A stretch of DNA of 40,643 nt, taken from assembly GCF_025989185.1 (NCBI RefSeq), contig NZ_JAPDNT010000036.1, forward strand, positions 1 to 40,643, written 5' to 3'. Shown one piece after another: positions 1 to 7,834 of this stretch. Below the pieces are notes generated by a model. It saw only the letters and a list, made by a program, of their open reading frames with translations, did not search any database and was not told the origin of the DNA. The translations under genes were made by a program, and so were the position numbers. This DNA is from Limobrevibacterium gyesilva (GTDB taxonomy: Bacteria; Pseudomonadota; Alphaproteobacteria; Acetobacterales; Acetobacteraceae). Numbering within the stretch: position 1 is the stretch's first letter; every line of letters starts with the position of its first letter.

Positions 1-31
1 GACCGGACAGTAGACAGGACGGAACGGACAG

Positions 32-778
32 ATGAACGTAAATCAACGCTCTAGCCTGCAAACCCCGCCCGCTGCGGACGGCGTCGAGCGGGCCGACTGG
101 CTCGCGCATTGCCGCGCGCAGGTCGAGGCGCGCCAGGCTGCCGAGGAAAGCGCGCGCCAGGCCGAGCTCGAGCTCGCCGCCACCGAGCCGACGATCCGCA
201 AGCTGCGCCGCAGTGTCACCGAGAAGTTGTTCGAGGCCGGGCGCCTGTCCGCCCTGCAGATCCGCGCCGCGTCCGAAATCTGCCGCTGCTGGGAGGCGAT
301 TTGCACGGGCTTGTTCGCGAAGGCGATGCGACTCGACAAGCAGCCGCGCGGCGCGCCGGCCGAGGACTGGTCGCCCAGCCTCCGGGTGGCCTATTCCGCG
401 CGCTATGCGCCCTGGCGCGACGAGGCCGCGCTCGTGACCTTGCGTCACCGCTACAGCCTCGCCGACCTGGTGTTCTCGATCGTGGTCGACAATCACGGCG
501 TCTATCAGGTCGGCAAGCGACTCGGGATGGATGAGCGCACGGTGCTGCGACACCTCCAGTTTTCGCTCTACCGCTACGTCGAGCAGGCGGACTGGCTCGA
601 CGACAAGGGGCGCGCCGAGGCGCTCGCGCTGGTGGCGCATCGGGCCGCAGCACCGCAGCCGAAACAGCGGAAAGCCCGGCCGGAAACGCCGCCGGACCAC
701 GTTCGCGGCACGGCCTGGAAGGCGCCGAGCTACACGCCCGAGCAGCTCGCCGGTGCCCGCGCAAAACTCATCGCTTGA
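32..778 (+). CDS. Probable late-gene regulator (DUF6456-like, Q-position)
   Basis: This 248-residue protein has an N-terminal Ala/Glu-rich helical stretch (about 25-60). A central and C-terminal part (about 60-200) recalls the DUF6456 type of helical DNA-binding protein, with a putative helix-turn-helix around the segment GVYQVGKRLGMDERTVLRHL (about 157-176). The C-terminus is basic and Pro-rich. If the genome is circular, this is the last gene of the rightward early operon after the helicase. It is followed at once by a terminator and then by the packaging genes, which is where lambdoid phages keep the late antiterminator Q. The role of late activator or antiterminator is inferred from position and a weak family resemblance; no catalytic motif is visible. 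Confidence 0.55.
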   Translation: MNVNQRSSLQTPPAADGVERADWLAHCRAQVEARQAAEESARQAELELAATEPTIRKLRRSVTEKLFEAGRLSALQIRAASEICRCWEAICTGLFAKAMRLDKQPRGAPAEDWSPSLRVAYSARYAPWRDEAALVTLRHRYSLADLVFSIVVDNHGVYQVGKRLGMDERTVLRHLQFSLYRYVEQADWLDDKGRAEALALVAHRAAAPQPKQRKARPETPPDHVRGTAWKAPSYTPEQLAGARAKLIA

Positions 779-824
779 CTCGACGCCGGGTTTCGAGCCT
801 ACAAATTGCCACTCTCGCAGAGTC

Positions 825-857
825 ACGCCCGCCCGGCACCGCCGCGGCGGGCGTTTT
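825..857 (+). terminator. Rho-independent terminator after the late-regulator gene
   Basis: A perfect 9-bp stem (825-833 with 846-854, acgcccgcc/ggcgggcgt) with a 12-base loop runs directly into TTTT (854-857). It lies 47 bases after the stop of the upstream gene. It separates the early rightward operon from the packaging genes and is a natural target for an antiterminator. Confidence 0.75.
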
Positions 858-885
858 CGTTGGGGTCTGGCGGCCCTGACCTGAT

Positions 886-1019
886 ATGCATCAGGCGCAT
901 AGGTCGTCTCTCAGCTATGCCATGCATATGGTGCATGGGATGGCCGAAAATGGCCGGAAGGCATGCGATTTGTGCATGTCATGCGCGAAATGCATGGGGA
1001 TGGCATTAGCTATGCATGC
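886..1019. repeat. ATGCAT/TGCAT repeat cluster upstream of terminase
   Basis: Within about 135 bases there are four ATGCAT palindromes (886-891, 922-927, 990-995, 1012-1017), two further TGCAT cores (932-936, 973-977) and two GCATGC (961-966, 1014-1019). A longer imperfect direct repeat, tgcatggg(g)atggc, occurs at 932-944 and 991-1004. The cluster is gene-free and lies just before the small terminase gene. By analogy with lambda cosB, where Nu1 binds repeated sites beside the terminase genes, it is a candidate packaging recognition site. It could instead bind the late regulator. Confidence 0.5.
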
Positions 1020-1069
1020 CCCCCTTCGGGTCCTTCCAGCCTCCGCGCTAATACGGCGCGCAGAGGCGC

Positions 1070-1108
1070 TTAAGATCGCTAGTCGGTTAATTTACAAAGG
1101 GTTAACCG
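1070..1108 (+). promoter_or_regulatory. Candidate late promoter with inverted repeat
   Basis: A TTAAGA hexamer (1070-1075) is followed after 17 bases by TACAAA (1093-1098). Both match sigma70 consensus at 4 of 6 positions. A 7-bp inverted repeat, cggttaa (1084-1090) and ttaaccg (1102-1108), brackets the -10 and could be an operator. The small terminase start follows at 1119. The rest of the gap (779-1118) holds the terminator and the ATGCAT cluster. Confidence 0.3.
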
Positions 1109-1118
1109 GTTCAGCCCC

Positions 1119-1655
1119 GTGAACGCACGCAGTGAACAGCCGAACGTGGTCAAGAAGGGCAGCTACGCGGAGCATCGTGGCTGCTCGGCGGCCTACATCT
1201 CGAAGCTGATCCGGCTCGGAAAACTGGCGCCGCCGGCGGTTACGCCAGACGGACTGATCGATGTCGCCCTCGCCGACGCCATGCTGGGCCCGGCATCGCC
1301 CCAGCTGAGTGCCGGTCGCGATCCAGCGCCGAGGCCTGACCCTGACGGCGACGCGGACGCCGAAGCCTATGCCTCCAGCCGAGCGCGACGTGAAGCGACC
1401 AACGCGAAACGTGCTGAGCTGGAGCTGGCCGAGCTTGAGGGCCGCCTGGTCGACCGTGCCGCTGTTCAGCGCGAGGTCGAGGAGATGGTCCGAAGCCTCC
1501 GCGACCGTGTCCTCAATGTGCCGCGCGATATCGCCGCCAGCGTCGCCACCATGACCGATGAGCGCGCCATCGAGGCCCGGATCACGCTGGCCCTGAAGGC
1601 TGCCCTCACGGAGGCCGCCGACGAAACGGAGTCGCCGGAGGATGCTGCCGTTTGA
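1119..1655 (+). CDS. Terminase small subunit (Nu1/DUF1441-like)
   Basis: This 178-residue protein would bind the packaging site and recruit the large subunit. The N-terminal part (about 10-55) reads as a Nu1-type winged helix (GSYAEHRGCSAAYISKLIRL, then a DGLIDVALAD wing). The middle is charged and helical (RAKRAELELAELEGRLVDR type) and suits oligomerisation. The GTG at 1119 lacks a clear ribosome-binding site; an in-frame GTG at 1146 is an alternative. The gene overlaps the large-subunit gene by 14 bases, which suggests coupled translation. Assignment rests on the HTH plus helical layout and the position before terL. Confidence 0.8.
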   Translation: MNARSEQPNVVKKGSYAEHRGCSAAYISKLIRLGKLAPPAVTPDGLIDVALADAMLGPASPQLSAGRDPAPRPDPDGDADAEAYASSRARREATNAKRAELELAELEGRLVDRAAVQREVEEMVRSLRDRVLNVPRDIAASVATMTDERAIEARITLALKAALTEAADETESPEDAAV

Positions 1656-3681
1656 CGCGCTACCGCAAAGCCGCCGCGCGGCCCGCCAGGCGTTTGCCCG
1701 CGCGATCCGTCCGGACCCCGAGCGCACCGTTGCCGAATGGGCCGATGCCACGCGGATTCTCGGCACCGAGGAGGGGCCCTTCCCCGGCAAGTGGCAGACC
1801 AGCCGCACGCCCTATCTGCGCGAACCGTTAGAGGTCGCCAGCCTCTCCCACCCGGCCGCCAAGCTGACGCTGAAGTTCAGCGCGCAGACCGGCAAGACGC
1901 AGGTCCCGCTCAACCTGCTGGGCCAGATCGCCACCGAGACGCCGACATCCGTCCTCGTCGTGCTGCCGTCGATCGAGGAAGCCCGGACCTGGAACCGCGA
2001 GAAGCTCGATCCGATGATCGCCAACACGCCGGCGATCCGAAGCCGGGTGCTGGAGATCACCAGCCGCGACGAGAAATCGTCGACCACGATGAACAAGATC
2101 TTCGCCGGCGGCCGCATCGCGCTCGTCGGGGCGAACGCCTCGAAGGCACTCCAGTCTCGCACGGTCCGCGTGCTGATCTGCGACGAGGTGTCGGAGTTCC
2201 CGTTCGATGTCGATGGTCGAGGCGACCCCCTCGCCATGGCGCAGGCCCGCTACACCGCCTTCACCGGCCGCGAGAAGGACGTCGCGGTCTCCACCCCTGG
2301 CACGCTTGGCTCCTGCCGCATCACCAAGCGCTACGAGGAGAGCAGCCGCGGCGTCTACCACGTGCCGTGCCCCCACTGCGGCCACCGCCAGCCGCTGCTG
2401 TTCACGCAGCTCCGCTGGACCAAAGGCCACCCGTCCACCGCGGCCTATTACTGCGCGGCCTGCGGCGCCGCGATCCAGCACCACCAGAAGACCGGCATGA
2501 TCGCCGCCGGCGCCTGGGTGCACGGACGGCCCGACCTGATCTACGTCCACGCCGGCTATCACCTCAGCGCGCTCTACAGCCCGGCCGTCAGCTGGGCCTG
2601 GGTGGTCGAGCGATACGAAGCCAGCGTGCAGGATCCATCGCTGGAGAAGGTCTTCCAGCAGCAGGTGCTGGGCCAGGCCTACGAACAGCGCCACGACGTC
2701 GTGCCGCACCAAGCGCTGTGGGAACGCCGCACACCCTACGCAGCGGGACGTATCCCCGCCGGCTGCCTGTTCTTGACGGGGGCAACCGACGTCCAGGGCG
2801 ACCGGTTGGAATGGGCCGTCTACGCATGGGATCGCCACCTGACGGCCTGGTATGTCGACGGCGGCATGCTGATGGGCGACCCGATGCGCAAAGACGTGTG
2901 GGAAGCCCATGACGCCCTGCTCGAGCGGCGCTACCGCGATGCCTGGGGCCGCGACTGGCCGTGCGAAAGCTGGGGCATCGACTCCGGCTACCTGTCACAG
3001 CGGGTCTACGCCTATGCCCGCCGCAACGCGCACCGGGGCTCGCCGCGCATCCTGGCGCTCGACGGCCGCGCCAAATGGGGCGAGCCGCCGATCGGCACGC
3101 CGAAGGCCGTCGAGGTCGACTTCGCCGGCCGCAAGATCGGCTCCGTCCAGCTCTGGCCGGTCGGCACCTGGGACCTGAAGACTGAGGTGACGGCAGCCCT
3201 CCGCCTCACCGAGCAGGGCCCGGATACCGACGGCATGTGGCCACGCGGCTGCATGCGCTTTCCGGACCGCCTGGACATCGGGTTCTTCGAGCAGCTGACC
3301 GCCGAGGTGTGCCAGGTGCGCGCCACGCGCTCCGGCTACGAGATCCGCGAATGGATCAAGCTGCGCGCCCGCAACGAACAGCTGGACCTGGCCGTCTACA
3401 CCCGCGCCCTCGCGCATCACGACACGCTGCGCTTCACCGAGGCCGATTGGGATCGACTGGCCGCCCGGCGGATCGGCCATGCCGCCGATCTCGTGACCCT
3501 GATGCAATCCGATCTCGCCGCGGCCAGCGCGGTGCCACCCATGCCCCCGCCAGCGCACCCGACCACGGGCCCGGTGATGCCGCCGCAGTTGGCGTCACCG
3601 GGCCAGGGCGACCGCGCTCCCCCGTTCATCCCGACGCCGAAGTCAGGCGGTTGGATCCGCCCCAGCGGCGGCTGGCTCTAG
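1642..3681 (+). CDS. Terminase large subunit (GpA family)
   Basis: The packaging motor: ATPase and nuclease that translocates DNA into the prohead and cuts it. The 679-residue length fits the lambda gpA family. Visible motifs are a P-loop variant SAQTGKTQ (80-87), Walker B VLICDE (177-182), a zinc-ribbon-like CPHC (243-246) and CAAC (271-274) pair typical of GpA proteins, and nuclease acidic residues in ATDVQGDRLE (D383), WGIDSGY (D447) and NEQLDLAVY (D582). The C-terminal 80 residues are Pro-rich, possibly the portal-contacting tail. It follows the small subunit with an overlap and precedes the gpW-like gene by 9 bases. A GpA-type enzyme suggests cos-like packaging, but the cut site is not identified. 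Confidence 0.95.
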   Translation: MLPFDALPQSRRAARQAFARAIRPDPERTVAEWADATRILGTEEGPFPGKWQTSRTPYLREPLEVASLSHPAAKLTLKFSAQTGKTQVPLNLLGQIATETPTSVLVVLPSIEEARTWNREKLDPMIANTPAIRSRVLEITSRDEKSSTTMNKIFAGGRIALVGANASKALQSRTVRVLICDEVSEFPFDVDGRGDPLAMAQARYTAFTGREKDVAVSTPGTLGSCRITKRYEESSRGVYHVPCPHCGHRQPLLFTQLRWTKGHPSTAAYYCAACGAAIQHHQKTGMIAAGAWVHGRPDLIYVHAGYHLSALYSPAVSWAWVVERYEASVQDPSLEKVFQQQVLGQAYEQRHDVVPHQALWERRTPYAAGRIPAGCLFLTGATDVQGDRLEWAVYAWDRHLTAWYVDGGMLMGDPMRKDVWEAHDALLERRYRDAWGRDWPCESWGIDSGYLSQRVYAYARRNAHRGSPRILALDGRAKWGEPPIGTPKAVEVDFAGRKIGSVQLWPVGTWDLKTEVTAALRLTEQGPDTDGMWPRGCMRFPDRLDIGFFEQLTAEVCQVRATRSGYEIREWIKLRARNEQLDLAVYTRALAHHDTLRFTEADWDRLAARRIGHAADLVTLMQSDLAAASAVPPMPPPAHPTTGPVMPPQLASPGQGDRAPPFIPTPKSGGWIRPSGGWL

Positions 3682-3690
3682 GACCCGATC

Positions 3691-3921
3691 ATGGCATTCA
3701 CCGCCGCAGACCTGGACACGATCGAGCAGGCCATCGCCACGGGCGCGCTCAAGTGCAAGTTCGCCGACGGGCGAGAGGTCTTCTATCAGACGACGACGGA
3801 GCTGCTTCGCGCCCGCGACGCAATCAGCCAGGTCCTGGCCGGCCAGGCCGCCGCCCCGCCGTCGCGCATGACCCGCGTCATCCACAACCGCGGCGACTTC
3901 TCCCAGGGCCGCGCCCGGTGA
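3691..3921 (+). CDS. gpW-like head-tail joining protein
   Basis: This 76-residue protein has the gpW pattern: a helix (about 4-18), a short hairpin with KCKFADGREVFYQTTT (about 21-36), a second helix and a basic C-terminus. In lambda, gpW completes filled heads and makes the site for tail attachment. The position between the large terminase and the portal is the same as W between A and B in lambda. Its stop overlaps the portal start by 4 bases (GTGA, 3918-3921). Confidence 0.85.
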   Translation: MAFTAADLDTIEQAIATGALKCKFADGREVFYQTTTELLRARDAISQVLAGQAAAPPSRMTRVIHNRGDFSQGRAR

Positions 3922-5444
3922 ACCTGCTCGACCGTGCCATCGCAGCCGTGGCGCCGAAACTGGCGCTGAGCCGCGTCCAGGCGCGCACGCAGCTCGAGCT
4001 GATCGGCAAGCTGGGGGGGGTGAAGCGCGGCTACGATGCCGCTTCCCGCGGCCGCCGCACCCAGAACTGGCGAACGCCGGCCCGCGGCGCGGTGCTCGAG
4101 GTGCAGACCGCCCGCGCGCTGATCCGCGACCGGGCGCGCGACCTGGTGCGCAACAACCCGTGGGGGCGCCGCGCCGTCCACGTCCAGGTCAGCAACCAGA
4201 TCGGCACCGGCATCCGCCCGCGCGCGAACACGTCCAGCAAGGACCTGAACAAGCGCATCGACGAGTTGTGGGAGGAGTGGGGCGCAGGCTGCGATCCCTC
4301 CACCGGCCTCGACATCTACGGCATCCAGGCCCTGGCGGCGCGCACCCGGTCGGAGTCGGGCGAGGGCCTGGTGTTGATGAGCCGCCGCGGGGAGAACAGC
4401 GCGCGCGTGCCACTGACGCTGCAGGTGCTGGAAACCGACTGGCTGGTCGAGGATCATACCTCGGCCGCGCTGCCGCAATCGCCGGTGCGCGAGGGCATCC
4501 GCTTCGACGCGAACGGGCGGCGCATCGCCTACCAGCTCTACGATGCCAACCCGAACGACATCTGGCAGTCCGGCCTGGCGAATTTCCGCGAAGTGCCGGC
4601 TCGCGACGTCGTGCATCTGTACCGCATCGAGCGGCCGGGCCAGCTCCGCGGCGTGTCCGACCTCGCCTCGGTCATGGGCCGGCTGCGCGACCTCGACGAC
4701 TACCACGACGCCGCTCTGATGATGGCCAAGGTGCAGGCCGTTCTGGGCGTGTTCGTCACCCAGACCGGCGGCCCGACGGCCAGCCCCCTCGGCGCCGCAT
4801 CGAACGACGAGCTGGGCCGGCTGGAAGAGCTGATGCCCGGCATGATCGGGTATCTGCGGCCCGGCGAGGACGTCAAATTCCTCGCCCCGCAGGCGAGCGG
4901 CCCGTTCGCCGAATACACGCGCGCCGCGCTGCACGCGATCGCGATGGGCGTCGGCCTCACCTACCACTTGCTGACCGGCGATCTGCGCGACGCGAATTAT
5001 TCCAGTCTGCGCGCCGGCAACATCGAATTCCGCCGCAACGTGGAGCAGGACCAGTGGCTGATGCTGATCCCGCTGCTCTGCGTCCCGATCTGGAACGCCT
5101 TCATCAGCCAGGCCGTGCTGTCCGGTGCGCTGCCCACCGCCGCCGCGGGCGCCACCGCGCTATGGACGCCGCCGCGCTTTGAGCTGGTCGATCCCAGCCG
5201 CGACACGCTCGCCATCATCGCCCAGGTGCGCGCCGGCCTGATGACGATGCCGCAGGCCATCGCCGAGATGGGCTGGGACCCGGAAAAGCAGGTCGCCGAG
5301 ATCAAGGCCTTCAACGAGCTGGTCGATGCCGCCGGCGTGATTCTCGACACCGACCCGCGCCGCATCAGCGGCCCCGGCACACCGAACGATCCGAAGCAGC
5401 TCGCGAAGATCGAGCTCGATGCAAAAGCAGGAGACAAGCCATGA
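3918..5444 (+). CDS. Portal protein (lambda gpB family)
   Basis: The dodecameric portal at the capsid vertex. The reading frame is open far upstream inside terL, but the GTG at 3918 begins the conserved portal sequence and overlaps the gpW stop (GTGA), giving 508 residues. Family features include a basic N-terminus, the stretch NNPWGRRAVHVQVSNQIGTG (about 77-96), the WEEWGAGCD motif (about 119-127) and the YHLLTGDLRDANYSSLRAG region (about 352-370) typical of phage_portal_2. A run of eight G (4013-4020) lies early in the gene. The stop overlaps a 12-codon open frame that leads into the capsid gene. Confidence 0.93.
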   Translation: MNLLDRAIAAVAPKLALSRVQARTQLELIGKLGGVKRGYDAASRGRRTQNWRTPARGAVLEVQTARALIRDRARDLVRNNPWGRRAVHVQVSNQIGTGIRPRANTSSKDLNKRIDELWEEWGAGCDPSTGLDIYGIQALAARTRSESGEGLVLMSRRGENSARVPLTLQVLETDWLVEDHTSAALPQSPVREGIRFDANGRRIAYQLYDANPNDIWQSGLANFREVPARDVVHLYRIERPGQLRGVSDLASVMGRLRDLDDYHDAALMMAKVQAVLGVFVTQTGGPTASPLGAASNDELGRLEELMPGMIGYLRPGEDVKFLAPQASGPFAEYTRAALHAIAMGVGLTYHLLTGDLRDANYSSLRAGNIEFRRNVEQDQWLMLIPLLCVPIWNAFISQAVLSGALPTAAAGATALWTPPRFELVDPSRDTLAIIAQVRAGLMTMPQAIAEMGWDPEKQVAEIKAFNELVDAAGVILDTDPRRISGPGTPNDPKQLAKIELDAKAGDKP

Positions 5445-5479
5445 GGTCGCTGAGCGCACCGCGCAAGGAGCGTGCCTGA
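5441..5479 (+). CDS. 12-codon minicistron before the capsid gene
   Basis: An ATG at 5441 overlaps the portal stop (ATGA). It has its own AGGAG (5429-5433, 7-base spacing), and after 12 codons (MRSLSAPRKERA) ends in TGA directly abutting the ATG of the protease-capsid gene (5477-5482). The capsid gene's own AAGGAG (5465-5470) lies inside the minicistron. It may be a translational relay that loads ribosomes onto the capsid gene. It could also be an accident of a short gap. Confidence 0.4.
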   Translation: MRSLSAPRKERA

Positions 5480-7402
5480 ATGCCAAACGATCTCATCACG
5501 CGGCCGGCCGGCGCCCAGGGGATCCGTGCCAGCTTCGCCCCCGAGACCTGGAACCCCGAAACCCGCACCGTCGATGTGGTGTGGAGCACCGGCGCCGCCG
5601 TCCAGCGCCGCGATTACTGGACCGGCAAGAGCTGGACCGAGAAGCTGGATGTGTCCGCCGCCGCGGTGGATCTCGGGCGCCTCAATGCCGGCGCCCCGCT
5701 GCTCAACACGCACAGCAGCTGGGACCTGTCCGACATCGTCGGCGTCGTCGTCGACGGTTCGGCGACGGTGTCGGGCGGCGTGGGGCGTGCGCAGGTGCGC
5801 TTCAGCGAGCGCGACGAGGTCGCCGGCATCGTCGCCGATGTCGCGGCCGGCATCATCCGCAACATCTCCGTCGGCTACACGGTGCAGAAATGGACGATCG
5901 CCGAGGCCACCGCCGACTCGCCCGAGATCCGCACGGCCTCGGCCTGGACTCCCTATGAGATCTCCCTCGTGCCGATCCCGGCCGATGCGGGCGCGCAAGT
6001 GCGGGCCCAGCCGCAGCCGGGCGCCGTGCCGCCCCCTCCCACCCCCCAGGCGGCCCGCGCCGCATCCCAGGAGCCCACGATGACCCCCGAAGAAATCACC
6101 GCGGCCACCGAGGCCGCTCGTGCCGAGGCGCGCGCCGCCGAGCGCGCCCGGCATGCCGATATCGCCATCATCGCCCGCCAGGCGGATCTCGATCAGGATT
6201 GGGTGCAGACCCAGATCGCCGGCGATGCCACGGTCGACCAGATCCGTGCCGTGGCGCTGGAACGGGTCGCCAGCCGCGCCACGTCGCGCATCCCGGCCGA
6301 GGCGGCGGATGCCCGCCGCGACGAGCGCGAGACGATCATCACCCGCATGGCCGATGCGCTGACGGCCGCGCGCACCAACACCGCCCCGCCGGACCACGCG
6401 CGCGAGTTCATGGGGCTGGGCATGCATGGCGTGATCCGTGAGATCGCCCTGCGCCACGGCGTCAAGGGCGTGCACCGGATGACCGGCTCGCAGCTCGCCG
6501 ACCTGGCACTGTCCCGCCGCGACGGCGCTGGCCTGACCTCGTCGGACTTCGCCGCCATCCTGACCAACTCGACCAACAAGTATCTGCGCTCCGTCTATGG
6601 CGGCTTCCCGCAGACCTGGAAGGGCTGGACGACCGAGTACGACGTCGCGGACTTCAAGACCATCACCAGCGCCGGGATGGGCAACTTCCCCGAGCCGATC
6701 CCCTTCGCCGAAGGCGCTGCGGTGCCCGGCGGAGTGCTGTCGGACGAGGGCGAGACCTTCGCCGTCGCCGAGCGGGGGCGCGTGGTCTCGCTTTCCCGCG
6801 TCGCCATCGTCAACGACGACATGCGGGCGATCGATCGCGCCGTTCAGAGTGCCGCGCTGGCCGGCTACACGGCGCTGCGCCGGGTGGTCTTCGGCATCCT
6901 GACCACCAATGCGGCGATGCAGGACGGAATCGCCCTGTTCCACGCCACTCACGGCAACCTGGGAACGGCCGGCACGCTGACCGCCACCACCTACAGCGAG
7001 CTGCTGCAGTTGCTGATGCAGATGAACGACGTCAGCGGCCAGCCTATGCCACCGCCGACCTCCGTCGCCCTGCTGGTGCCGCCCAGCAAGCAGCGGACCG
7101 CCCTAGAGATCACTTCGGCACTCATCGTGCCGACCGCGATCGGCGCCACGCTGCCCACCGAGTACAAGCAGATGACCGAGGTCGTGATGGAGCCGTTCCT
7201 GCGCACCGGCAACGACCCGTATTTCCTGATGCGCAAGGACGTGCCGGTCATCGACATCGCCTATCTGCAGGGCGACGGCCGCGTGCCCGTGCTCACCAGC
7301 GAGTCCGAGATCGAATTCACCGGCATGACCTGGCGGGTGACGTTCAACTTCGGCGCCAAGGCGGTGACCTGGCGCAGCGGCGCCTCCAACGTCGGCGGCT
7401 GA
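5480..7402 (+). CDS. Prohead protease / major capsid protein fusion
   Basis: This 640-residue polyprotein combines maturation protease, scaffold and shell protein. Residues 1-175 look like an HK97-type prohead protease, with LLNTHSSW (candidate catalytic H78), NISVGYTV (candidate S130) and YEISLVPIPADAGAQVR. A Pro-rich linker (about 178-198) is followed by a charged helical region (about 201-320), probably scaffold. The C-terminal capsid domain (about 330-640) contains FHATHGNL, typical of Mu gpT-like shell proteins. Fusions of this type are a known family in phages. The start has AAGGAG at 5465-5470. An internal ATG with a strong ribosome-binding site lies at codon 201. No separate protease gene exists nearby. 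Confidence 0.9.
   Translation: MPNDLITRPAGAQGIRASFAPETWNPETRTVDVVWSTGAAVQRRDYWTGKSWTEKLDVSAAAVDLGRLNAGAPLLNTHSSWDLSDIVGVVVDGSATVSGGVGRAQVRFSERDEVAGIVADVAAGIIRNISVGYTVQKWTIAEATADSPEIRTASAWTPYEISLVPIPADAGAQVRAQPQPGAVPPPPTPQAARAASQEPTMTPEEITAATEAARAEARAAERARHADIAIIARQADLDQDWVQTQIAGDATVDQIRAVALERVASRATSRIPAEAADARRDERETIITRMADALTAARTNTAPPDHAREFMGLGMHGVIREIALRHGVKGVHRMTGSQLADLALSRRDGAGLTSSDFAAILTNSTNKYLRSVYGGFPQTWKGWTTEYDVADFKTITSAGMGNFPEPIPFAEGAAVPGGVLSDEGETFAVAERGRVVSLSRVAIVNDDMRAIDRAVQSAALAGYTALRRVVFGILTTNAAMQDGIALFHATHGNLGTAGTLTATTYSELLQLLMQMNDVSGQPMPPPTSVALLVPPSKQRTALEITSALIVPTAIGATLPTEYKQMTEVVMEPFLRTGNDPYFLMRKDVPVIDIAYLQGDGRVPVLTSESEIEFTGMTWRVTFNFGAKAVTWRSGASNVGG
6069..6082 (+). promoter_or_regulatory. 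Internal ribosome-binding site and start within the capsid fusion
   Basis: AGGAG (6069-6073) stands 6 bases before an in-frame ATG (6080-6082, Met201), exactly where the Pro-rich linker ends and the scaffold-like helices begin. Initiation here would make a 440-residue scaffold-capsid protein without the protease. Lambda C/Nu3 uses such an internal start for its scaffold; use here is inferred. Confidence 0.5.
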
Positions 7403-7416
7403 GCCGCCGCTTCCCT

Positions 7417-7440
7417 GGCCCGGCGCTTCGGCGCCGGGCC
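7417..7440. other. Strong UUCG hairpin between capsid and decoration genes
   Basis: A perfect 10-bp GC stem (7417-7426 with 7431-7440) closed by a TTCG tetraloop lies 14 bases after the capsid stop. No T-run follows, so it is not a classical terminator. It may protect the 3' end of capsid mRNA or partly attenuate. Confidence 0.65.
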
Positions 7441-7479
7441 TCCCACCCACTTCGCCAACAAGCACCAAGGGGACAGCCC

Positions 7480-7821
7480 GTGGCTCGTAACTACATCAAC
7501 GACGGCACCATCGTCGAAACGGTGGCGCCCTCCGGCGGCGCCGTGTCCGGCCGCGTCCTGGTCCAGGGCCAGCTCGCCGGCGTGGCCCTCAGCAATGCCG
7601 CCTCCGGCGCGAACGTCGCGATCCGAACGCTCGGCACCTTCACCTTCCCGAAGGCCTCGGGCGCCAGCACCTCCATCGCCGCCGGCGGCAACGTCTACTG
7701 GGACGCCGCCGGCAACGCCGTCACCAACAGCGCCACCTCCAACACCCGCATCGGCGTGGCGCTGGCGGCCGCGGCGAATGCCGACACCAGCGTGGTGACC
7801 CGCTTCAACGGCAACTTCTAG
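7480..7821 (+). CDS. Capsid decoration protein (DUF2190-like)
   Basis: This 113-residue protein is rich in small residues and predicted beta strands. The pattern MARNYINDGTIVETVAPSGG, then ..SGRVLVQGQLAGVALSNA, and IGVALAAAANADTSVVTRFN at the end matches DUF2190 proteins, which are cement or decoration proteins encoded next to capsid genes. GTG start at 7480, with AAGGGGAC 6-13 bases upstream. In lambda the equivalent slot is D. It is likely to be made in amounts comparable to the capsid protein. Confidence 0.82.
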   Translation: MARNYINDGTIVETVAPSGGAVSGRVLVQGQLAGVALSNAASGANVAIRTLGTFTFPKASGASTSIAAGGNVYWDAAGNAVTNSATSNTRIGVALAAAANADTSVVTRFNGNF

Positions 7822-7834
7822 CCCGGGATCTGTC

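Noticed and set aside
1-10. 10-base terminal identity read as cohesive cos ends
   Set aside because: A cos overhang would be expected close to the terminase genes, and sequenced virion ends would not normally both carry it. An assembly overlap of a circular molecule is simpler.
3237-3917. Upstream in-frame extension of the portal frame
   Set aside because: This part lies inside terL and gpW in another frame and reads as Arg/Pro-rich non-coding sequence. The GTG at 3918 begins the conserved portal protein.
4997-6952. Long minus-strand open frame (651 codons) across the portal and capsid genes
   Set aside because: It is the GC-rich shadow of two clearly recognisable plus-strand genes. The translation is low in hydrophobic core and rich in Gly/Arg/His, with no domain.
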